A stretch of 64,000 nucleotides of DNA. Origin: Lepas anatifera. Its lineage: Eukaryota > Arthropoda > Thecostraca > Lepadidae. Position numbers and translations under genes: made by a program. The notes under the pieces are model-generated. The model did no database searches. It was not told the origin of the DNA and worked only from the letters and a program-made list of their open reading frames with translations. How positions within the stretch are numbered: the first letter of the stretch is position 1; each line of letters opens with the position of its first letter. The stretch lies in contig JAOTON010001372.1 in assembly GCA_034440635.1 (NCBI GenBank), positions 1 through 64,000 on the forward strand, in the 5' to 3' direction. This document shows positions 55,568 to 64,000 of this stretch, one piece after another.

Positions 55568-57581
55568 CAAAGGTGCAGAAACTTGCCAACTCGGCTACCG
55601 GAGTTTGTGACACATTTACGAAAATTGAGGTGCATAATTGTGACAAAATAGCGATCCTGACTGTATGGCTCAAGATCAAACCCCATATTTTCGAAATAGA
55701 GAATGAAGCGTGTAGGGAATATTTTAACTTAGCAGCTCGGTTCTTCAATTGCACAGCGTACCATTAGTGATACAATATTGGTACTGTGTTCAGTTTCTAC
55801 TAAAACGAGGGACCCCCGCTGCAGAAAACCCGCAAACCGCTGTCACAGTTGCCAGATTTTAACATGCAGCCCAATGGTGCCGATTGTTAGTAGTTTGCAG
55901 AAAGTTGTCGCCTAGATACCGGAAATGTGACAGTCATTTTTTCGAGAAATACATGATTGTGGGGCATATTTAAGGCATTAACGATAACGCAGATACTTTA
56001 TCAAGTACTTCTCTGTCCATTTTTTCAGGTTAAATCAGATTTACAGTTTGAATCTCTTCGATTTAGCGGCCCCTATTTCTTCGAATTTAGTATTAAGTAC
56101 GCCTAAAAGCTACTAATAAAAGTACTAAGTGTGTGAAAAAATAAACATAGCTGGGCAGCAATTCTACTTAAACTGCGCAACAGCGACAACACAAGTTGGA
56201 AATTTTTATGTGATGTAGAGCCTGCCAAAAATTTAAACAGGCCGGAAGCCACTTATTTTGAGGGCATATTTATTAGGTATATTTGAGATAAGTGCAGGCT
56301 AAAACTAGCTAGAATAAATATTGCTGTCCATGGCTTATCTAAGATGAATGTAGGCTATTACAAGACTGATGCACTTTCCCATATCAAACTTGGGTTTTCA
56401 TTCCTTGGCCTGCTTGTGCCTTAGTTTATTTGTGCCCTAGATTGGTTAGATATATTTGGAGCTGGAGGAAGTTGGGAGAGTTGGCGCCAGCAACAGGCTG
56501 GCAACAACAGTGATTCAGGTGAGTTTTCATGATCAAATTATCATATCAATATTGTACAGATAGCAAATGTGTGCTAATGCAGTCCTCCACAAAGTGATAA
56601 CACCCACACTGGAGAGGGGCCTGGAACTAGCGTGCACTGGAGGGGGCCGAGTAGACCCCCTTTTTATCTAAGAAAATCACAGCAAATCGCAGAAAGAAAT
56701 AGACTTCGAAAAACGCTGGTTGGGGTGTGTTGCTTACTACCAGTGGTGGTAAGCAACGCACAGGACCTGAACTGCATGGAGTTAAAGCAGGATTTTGACT
56801 ACACTGGATCTTTCTTTGGTATGTGAATTCCAATACCTCTGTACCTATTAGGCCAATAGACATAATTTTACATCAATGCAGGCTATTTGCCTCAGAGTTT
56901 TTACTGCAAGAAGGAATGACCAGGCAGGTGATGATCGTGAGTAGGATGCAAATTTTAAGCATTTGATTTGTTTATAAAAATGCTACCTAAGGTTCACTTT
57001 ACTAACACATTTTAGGTAGATCCAAATACTATGTTGATATTGACATTTTTTCCTTTTTGTTGATATGTGAGATGGAAGTTTAGTGGGGGGGAAGCTGTGG
57101 TTAGGGTTCCCAATTGTGTGTACATGTATGCTCCCATTCATAGATAGGTATGTTCCCAATAATGACTATTTTCATGATAATTGCTACATTTAATCATGTG
57201 GAAAAGTATTATAATTAAAAACACTCCTGCCAAAAATGGAAACATCTTCAAAAAGGGAAATGCATGTCATTGGGGGAAACTGCGGTCAGAGCTGCTAATA
57301 ATAGTTATGACCCCAATACGGGAAAAAATGACCCATAATTGGAAATTTTCCTTCCAAAAACAAAAACATGATCTATAAATGAAAACTCAGTTTACTACTT
57401 TCATGCTGTAATAGTTTGGTGCTAGAACCTTGTCTGCTGCAAAAAGGAAGGGACAGGTAGAGGACATTCAGCATATTGGAAATAGTATTGAAGTATACAA
57501 TTATTATTTCCAGCTGTGTGTGACAGAGGAGGCACACGTCACATTGAGTTTGTGACAGCCAGCATACTTTCTGCACCTCTG
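55568..57581. mobile_element. hAT-type element, 2.0 kb, with 8 bp target duplication
   Basis: TGCAGAGG lies directly outside both ends (55,560-55,567 and 57,582-57,589). The inverted ends are CAAAGGTGCAGAAA and CAGAGGTGCAGAAA reading inwards (13 of 14). The right palindrome arm shows the uninterrupted site (about 59,850). No transposase is visible in 2,014 bp, so it is non-autonomous. A fragment of a TTAA type B element (ACCCACACTGGAGAGGGGCC and CACTGGAGGGGGCC) lies inside at about 56,597-56,660. Confidence 0.88.
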
Positions 57582-57889
57582 TGCAGAGGGGCGTGCTCAG
57601 AGTGCTGGAGAAAGATGTATAGTACAAAAACGTTCTCAGAGTGCAGGAAAAGAGTGCATTGTACAGAGGCAGTCGATCAAACTCTTAGGAAGGGGTTGCA
57701 AGTGGAAAAAGCGTCTCCAGAAGACTGCTGGTGGGGGATGAATTATTCAGAGGCGTGATCAGAATGCTGGGAAGAGGTGCAATTGGCAAAGGCGTGTCCA
57801 GATCAGTGCCGTAGTCAGAGGAGACCTTGGGGACCTCGGACCTCCCTTGGGCTGATCTTGTGCACTGGAAAACACGAGCAGCATTGAAC

Positions 57890-59560
57890 TCGGGGGCCCC
57901 TGAGCCTGCTCTCTGGGAACCCCCGAACTTAGTCTCACAGGGCCCCCGGGCTTGATCTCAGGGGCCCCTGAGCTTAGTGTCAGACTGCCCTCCGAGCTGA
58001 TCTCAGAGACCCCCGAGCTTAATGTCAGGTTGCCCTCCGAACGTGATCTTGGAGACCCCCGAGCTTGGTCTCAGTGGCCCCGAGCTTGGTCTCGGGGGAA
58101 TTCCCCGAGCCTGGTCTCAGGGGTTCTCCGGTATCGAGGGCTCCGGAGTATCGAATATTGATCTTGGGGTCAACTGAGCTTGGTCTTAGGGGGCCCTGAG
58201 CTTGGCCTCAGGGGACCCCCGAGCTTGGTCTCAGGGGACCCCCGAGCTTGGTCTCAGGGGACCCAAGCTTGGTCCCACAGGACTTTGGATCTCGGTCTCA
58301 GGAGCCCCGAGCTTCGTCTCAGAGGACCCCCAAGCTTGGTCTCAGTGGCCTGAGCTTGGTCTCAGGGGGCTCCACAAGCTTGGTCTCAGGGGCACCTCGA
58401 TCATCGGTATCAAGGGCTCTGGATTATCGAAAATTGATTTCGGGGGCCCTGAGCTTGGTCTCAGGGGCCCCGAGGTGGTCTCAGGGGCCCAAGCTTGGTC
58501 TCAGGGTCCCCAAACTTGGTCCCACGGGCCTTTTGATCTTTGTCCCACCAGCCTTTCGATCTTGGTCTCACGAGCCCTTAGATCTTGGTCTCAGGGACCC
58601 CCGAGCGTGGGATCAACGGTCCCTCGAGCTTGGTCTCAGGGGCTCCGAGCTTGGTATCAGGTGCCCCCGAGCTATGTTTCAGGAGACCCCTCGAACTTGG
58701 CACCAGGGGACCCCGAGCTTGGTTTCAGTCGCCTGAGCTTGTTCTCAGGGGCCCCGAGTCTAGTCTCAGGGGGACCCCTGAGCTTGTCCTCAGTGGCCTG
58801 AGCTTGGGCTCAGGGGCTCCACAAGCTTGGTCTCCGGGGCACCTCGATTTTTGGTATCAAAGTCTCCGGATTCCGGGGGTCCCCAGAGACCAAGATCGAA
58901 AGGCCCGTGAGACCAAGATCCAAAGGCCCGTGGAACCAAGTTTGGGGCCGCTGAGACCATGCTCAGGGCCCCTGAAATCAACGTTCGATAATCCGGAGCC
59001 CTTGATACCAATGATCGAGGGCCCCTGAGACCAAGCTTGTGGAGCCCCCTGAGATCAAGCTCAGGCCACTGAGACCAAGCTCGGGGGTCCTCTTAGACTA
59101 AGTTCAGAGGTCCCCTGAGACCAAGCTAGAGGGCCCCTGAGACCAGGCTCTGGGGTCCGTGAGACCAAGATCGAAAGGCCCGTGGGACCAAGATTGGGTC
59201 CCCTGAGACCAAGCTCGGGGGTCCCCCTGAGACCAAGCTCGGGGGTCCCCTGAGGCCAAGCTCAGGGCCCCTAAGACCAAGCTCAGTTGACCCCAAGATC
59301 AATATTCGATACTCCGGAGCCCTCGATAACGGAGAACCCCTGAGACCAGGCTCGGGAATTCCCCGAGACCAAGCTTGGGGGTCTCCAAGATCACGTTCGG
59401 AGGGCAACCTGAAATTAAGCTCGGGGGTCTCTGAGATCAGCTCAGAGGGCAGTCTGACACTAAACTCGGGGGCCCCCTGAGATCAAGCCCGAGGGCCCTC
59501 TGAGACTGAGTTCGGGGGTTCCCAGAGAGCAGGCTCAGGGGCCCCCGAGTTCAATGCTGC
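57890..59560. repeat. Inverted pair of minisatellite arrays, palindrome core
   Basis: Units of about 20-27 bp with consensus GAGCTTGGTCTCAGGGG plus CCCC run forward from about 57,900 to 58,860 and as the complement from about 58,870 to 59,560. Divergent units near 58,130 and 58,400 have mirror partners near 59,320 and 58,995, so the array was copied as a block in inverted orientation rather than built separately on each side. Each typical unit contains GGTCTC. Confidence 0.93.
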
Positions 59561-60812
59561 TCGTGTTTTCCAGTGCACAAGATCAGCCCAAGGGGGTCCG
59601 AGATCCCCAAGGTCTCCTCTGGCTACGCCACTGATCTGGACACGCCTTTGCCAATTGCACCTCTTCCCGGCATTCTGAGCACGCCTCTGAATAATTCATC
59701 CCCTGCCAGCAGTCTTCTGGAGACGCTTTTTCCACTTGCAACCCCTTCCTAAGAGTTTGATCGACTGCCTCTGTACAATGCACTCTTTTCCTGCACTCTG
59801 AGAACGTTTTTGTACTATACATCTTTCTCCAGCACTCTGAGCACGCCCCTCTGCATTACATGCTCCTACCAGCAGTCTCCTGGACACGCCTTTGCCAACT
59901 GCATTGTTTTCCTAACCTTCTGAGCACGAATCTTTACAGGGACGTCGCCAGGAGTGCCCTCAGGGTGGGAGCCACTGTCCCTACCGTCCCCCCTTGACTA
60001 CGCCCCTGCCTCTGTAAAATACATCTCGTTGCCAGCAGTCCCTTTTGAACGCCTATTCCAACCGCACCCCTTTCCAGCAGTCTTAGCACGCCTCTGTCGC
60101 ATAGGCCTATCCAGTTGGCAAAGAGGTCAATTGCCCTCCCCTGATCATCACTCGGCAAGGTCTATGTCGCCCCCTTAAAATGTCGCTTCCCATCCCCGCC
60201 CCGGTTGCAAAAATCTGCACCCACGAATAGGATTTTGTGCCCACCTGATAGGTTTTACCGGTTAAAAGTGGTGCCCCCCTGTTCCGAGTGGCCCCTCCGG
60301 GAAGGCGCTCCCCCGTCGGCAATCCTGAATCCGCCTATGTGCTGTCGTTCTTCTTGTATTCACAACGTTTAAAGTACGCCACTGCCCCTGATATGGGGAA
60401 TTATTGATATCCTGGGATATGGGGAAGAATGTTGGGTTATTTCGGATCTGGTATGTAATTTTCGGTTCCGGGCATGAACACCAAGAGCACCAGAAAATTA
60501 TTCTGCGCTAATAAAAGTAGTAAGGTTTTTAACCTATAATTTTGCATTTGTCCTGGGAGGGAACCACGTGCAAAGCTGCAAATTTTAAGAATGACTAATT
60601 TTAGGTCAGTACAAAGCTTTTCTAAGCGATTGTTATATCTATTCGCGAGTTGAGTTTTGTCACCCAGCTTTGGTAGTCATAGATCCTACTTCCGGTTAAC
60701 AAAAAGTCTAATTAAACAGTTTCTAGCAAACGAAACCGCACCAAAGATACAAATTTTTAGACAAGTTAGACATCTATTTCCAGACCGAAAAACTAAGTAA
60801 TTGCTGCAATAA
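58720..60812. repeat. Right palindrome arm, inner and middle part
   Basis: Uninterrupted inverted copy of the left arm, including the empty sites for the hAT element (about 59,850) and the type C element (about 60,390). No coding sequence; frames that stay open do so because of the repeats. Confidence 0.85.
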
Positions 60813-61258
60813 AGGGAATGTGGCACCTTGGTCAAACCCTGGTATTTAGTGTAATTAGGCGTACTTTTAGTCAAAAATAATGAAACCACCCACGATTTCT
60901 CTGAAAAATGTACAATGAGCTCAATATTTGGTTTTAAAAATACTCCTCTAGAAAAAGAAATAAATATCAGCCAGTGAATGATGTCACGATATGGCAGCCA
61001 CTACCATACTTGAAACGTTTTAAGGGTTTCGATTGGCTGATGCTCATCGTGACGTCAGCATATGTCGTCACACCAGTAGCTTAAACAATGGCAGCCGGCG
61101 ACGGGGGCTGAGGGAGCTGGTGTCAGGTAGGTTTTAGCTTTTTTCTACGGAAATGTCAAGTTCCAAGACAAATGAAACATGTAGTACCGGGTTTTCCGAC
61201 CTGCTTTACAACTTGGTTATCTCAGTTAAAATCACGTTGTGAAGATGCCACATTCCCT
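60813..61258. mobile_element. TTAA element type C, complete 446 bp copy
   Basis: Ends AGGGAATGTGGCACCTT and (inverted) AGGGAATGTGGCATCTT. The right flank is TTAA (61,259-61,262) and the left flank ATAA (60,809-60,812), one change away. The matching place in the left arm (about 49,384) has no insert. This copy defines the uninterrupted sequence of the family. Confidence 0.85.
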
Positions 61259-61262
61259 TTAA

Positions 61263-61635
61263 GATTTTGAGTTTTGGCAGTAGCATGAACTTCAACAGCA
61301 CTAAGGATTATCCAGCCGTAATAAAAATAGTACTACCTTAACTTATCATTTTTAGCTGCCTCGCAAAGAGAACATCATAAAAAGTAATAAAGTTTAAAAT
61401 CGACTATTATTAAGTCGGTATAAAGCTTTCCTGAGCGATTGTTACATTTTTTTGTGGGTTGAGTTTTGGCACCTAGTTCTGGCAGTACTTTCGGTTAACA
61501 AAAAGTCTAATAAAACAATTTCTAGTTAACAAAATGTCACTAAAAGATACAAATTTGTAGAGAAGATGTCAATCTATTGTCACACTGAAAAGCTAAGTAA
61601 TTGCTGCGCTGGTTCAGATTTTTAGTTTTAGCAGT
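61263..61635. repeat. Right palindrome arm, outer part
   Basis: Inverted counterpart of 45,758-45,841 plus 49,121-49,385. Contains TTAA at about 61,531-61,535, the empty site for the piggyBac of the left arm. Confidence 0.8.
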
Positions 61636-62694
61636 TGGAGTCGGCAGTGTAGTAGCGTGTCCCTACCAGGGGGTGGACATGAGCTATCTCTCTAGAAGTT
61701 TGGGGATTGTTGAAGGTTCCATTTCTGGTTCTTAGAGACTTTTTCCAGAAAAATTTAACATGTAATTCCAATGGGACTTCTTGCAGGGGTTTGGGGCACG
61801 GGCCAGTGGGAAAATATAAGTAGTGCTTAAGGATATATTTTTGGTTTTTAGTATGTAGAATTGATCAGGCTATCTTCTAGAGACATTTTTAAGTCCCTGA
61901 CATGCTTTAATATCAAGTAAATTCCACGATGAATTTCATGATAATTCCTTCAGAATCCCGTTTCGAACCTGGCGCAGTTATTTCAAACCCAAATAAGAAT
62001 GATTGTGTTATTCGGCCGGAAGAAATATACCCGCCACTTGTTCTGGAATTATGGCGATGGTTACGTGTATGATATAAACGAGCCGGGAATAAAATTAGAA
62101 AACCCAGCGTGTAATTAATATATTCATACAGGTATCTATCTTTGAATGAGTGTAGGGAACATCAAAGGAATAGCAGATTTGTGGACAAGTGTACACATGC
62201 ATGCCAGTAAGAACGTTTATTTCTAGGTAGGTATGGGTCTGGTGAGCTTTGGGGAGAACACATTTTAGGTCATGAACTTTACCATCTATTACATGGATTA
62301 CTATGTTCCTGATGCTTTTAAGTGTAAGGAGGACTTTTAAGATCCATTGATCATGCTTGTGTGGACATACCATGATAATAATTAGGGTACAGGTACCTAC
62401 TAAGGCCAAGCAGCAACATTGAAGCTATTTCCAGTCTGTATAGGATTGACCAGAAGGTGGGATTGTGAGGCTGTTTATTATATGCTGTCAGGGTTGGATG
62501 TTTATTAATTGGATAAACTCTTCCAAGTCTTGTGAATCTGTGTAAAGATATGTTGCAATTGTATCATGGGTGTGAAATTGAGATGGAAAATCTATAAAAC
62601 ATATTTAGGCACTTATTACATATTTCATTTCAAATGAAGCTTTATTGAATTCCTTCACAATTCAAATGTTAAAAGAAAGATCTTGGGACCGTAC
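61636..62694. other. Unique-looking stretch, no recognised gene
   Basis: A minus-strand frame at 62,095-62,409 (104 codons) has hydrophobic stretches but no feature I recognise. AATAAA-like words occur but no exon structure is evident. Confidence 0.35.
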
Positions 62695-63091
62695 CAGTGG
62701 CGGATCCAAGGGGGGGCGAAAAAGGCATTTGCCCCTCGAAATGGAAAAGCTCGGGGAAAAACTATGTTTTTGCCCCCCAAAAGTTATTGGCCTCCTTTTT
62801 GCCACTCATTTTTAGTTTATAAGCAATATTTTGGTGCTTCAACTCTTAACTTCAAACAGAACCAGTTAATTTCAGTGTAAATACTGGGCCTCGGACTGGA
62901 AAAATTGTCTTGAGCGCATATTTTTCATCTCGTTAAGTTTGTTTGCTTTTCGCCTCAAATACCCAAAATTCTACCAGCAAGTGATATTTTAGAGCAGCTT
63001 TAACAGCCTGAATTTTTTTGTTGTTTTTTCTGCTTTTTTACTTTTGACTTTGGTTTGCCCCTCCCAAACCGGCCGGCTAGATCCGCCACTG
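62695..63091. mobile_element. hAT-type MITE, relative of 36,562-36,951
   Basis: Ends CAGTGGCGGATCCAAGG and TAGATCCGCCACTG, 397 bp. Flanks GACCGTAC and GACACTAC agree at 6 of 8 bases. The interior shares AAAGCTCGGGG..AAAACTATGTTTTTGCC with the 36.5 kb copy. Confidence 0.85.
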
Positions 63092-63491
63092 GACACTACA
63101 GACCCTTTTTATACCTACAGGTATCCTGTTAGTCTAACAATGACAAATTGATAAGTCTAAATCCTAAGCTATGCCAACTTGTTGCTTATACCATAATAGT
63201 AAGGTTTTCTTTCTACATGCATGCTCTGCAGCACCATGTATGGAATGTGATACTGAGGAGCTTTCACTTCTGTTTTAATGACAGAATATACTTGTAATAT
63301 GTCTGTTATTATTTTTGGTCGAAATTGTGAAACAGACTGCATACTGCTTATACTACATAGGTACCATTGCCAGCACTGGACTGCCAAACTTATTCCTTCA
63401 TTTTTTCAGAACAAACAAAGAGCCCATAATTTGTTACTCCTATTAATGTTTTTATCGTGCTATGACTCATTTATTAAACAAATATATACAT

Positions 63492-63565
<74 letters not shown>

Positions 63566-64000
63566 ATATGTATATACATGGTATTACATTGTGTGGTAAA
63601 AAGGTTGTTTGTGTCAGCATGTAGGGGCTAGACTTTGATGAAATATTATTAATCATGTCAAATAATGGCAAGTATCCAATGGAGCAAGCATGACATTACA
63701 CAATGCCTGTGCGGCTGTAGTTAAGAATGTTTGTGTTTCCTGATCCTATCTGGGACTGATTTAGCAGTGACTACTTCCGGATAATTGTGAATTTGTCTTC
63801 TTTTCTGACACCCTATGTACAGTCTGTTGCGAAAGTATCGTTCCGTTCCAGGGGTGTCCGACCAGGCGGAAACATGAAGTTTGGGAACCACATGTCTGAG
63901 GGCGTGGCCTGTTCGGCTGGTCGACCTCCCCAGCGGTTAGCGGGTCGGACCGATGAGGCTGGGGTCAGCCGGGGAGGGTGGGGTGACCCAATGCTTTCAC
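63092..64000. other. Unique-looking stretch with a TA microsatellite
   Basis: TA repeat at about 63,503-63,562 (about 60 bp). The last 160 bp are GC-rich (CGGTTAGCGGGTCGGACCG). No gene recognised. Confidence 0.4.

Larger units (their letters stand above)
45758..61635. repeat. Long palindrome (foldback-like) disrupted by nested insertions
   Basis: Left-arm pieces (45,758-45,841; 49,117-49,827; 54,933-55,567; 57,590-58,720) match the right arm (58,720-61,635) in inverted orientation and in mirror order. Symmetric landmarks all give a centre near 58,720: 57,600 with 59,843; 58,150 with 59,305; 58,420 with 58,995. Outer parts of the arms consist of related subrepeats of a few hundred bases marked by TTTTTGTTAACCGGAAGTA. 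The core is a minisatellite. Removing the inserted elements leaves arms of about 2.55 and 2.45 kb. Long inverted repeats with internal tandem repeats are the architecture of Foldback elements; a duplicated inversion is the alternative. Confidence 0.85.

Noticed and set aside
58202..59407. Long open frames (up to 199 codons) in the minisatellite core
   Set aside because: Several frames are open on both strands because the repeat unit lacks stop codons; the peptides are repeats of SQGTPELGLRG-like words.
57890..59560. CRISPR-like array
   Set aside because: Repeats are directly abutting and degenerate with no unique spacers; eukaryotic context.

Overview
This is a 64 kb piece of animal nuclear DNA, most likely from a marine invertebrate; the species cannot be fixed from sequence alone. 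The basis is the mix of animal transposon classes (Jockey-like and L2-like LINEs, a Penelope-like fragment, a Ty3/Gypsy pol, piggyBac, hAT, a Crypton-type tyrosine recombinase, tRNA-derived SINEs), a secreted coiled-coil C-type lectin, and no operons or bacterial signals. Only two open genes look intact: the C-type lectin on the minus strand near 11 kb and a 416-residue tyrosine recombinase on the plus strand at 37.5-38.7 kb. Almost everything else is repetitive.

Region 1 (1-28.27 kb) is a tandem segmental duplication with a unit of about 12.39 kb. Copy 1 runs from the window edge, copy 2 from 12,388, and copy 3 from 26,731 until it breaks off at 28,269. Each full unit carries decayed Jockey-like LINE reverse transcriptase, an inverted-repeat element with a 106-codon ORF, a Penelope-like fragment, a SINE, a GC-rich hairpin cluster, a second LINE fragment, TTAA-flanked elements full of AGGTCA hexamers, and a C-type lectin gene. 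The lectin is open in copy 1 and frameshifted in copy 2. Copy 2 also gained two TTAA elements stacked end to end (20,843-22,792).

Region 2 (28.27-36 kb) holds an L2-like LINE (plus strand) whose reading frame is split by a 775 bp TTAA element and becomes continuous again if the element and one TTAA are removed, followed by a decayed Gypsy pol (minus strand). Region 3 (36-45.3 kb) has a hAT MITE with a perfect 8 bp target duplication, the Crypton-type recombinase behind a 140 bp palindrome, and a 5.7 kb unclassified element bounded by matching inverted ends and a 10 bp direct repeat, with another inverted-repeat element nested inside.

Region 4 (45.76-61.64 kb) is the most striking part. It is one palindrome centred near 58.72 kb, with a GAGCTTGGTCTCAGGGG minisatellite at its core. 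Four insertions in the left arm and one in the right hide it: a 3.3 kb piggyBac, two TTAA elements on the left (one itself split by a 3.6 kb SINE/LINE composite), a 2.0 kb hAT element, and a 446 bp TTAA element on the right. Subtracting them leaves arms of about 2.55 and 2.45 kb. The rest of the window (61.64-64 kb) has one hAT MITE, a TA microsatellite and no recognisable gene.
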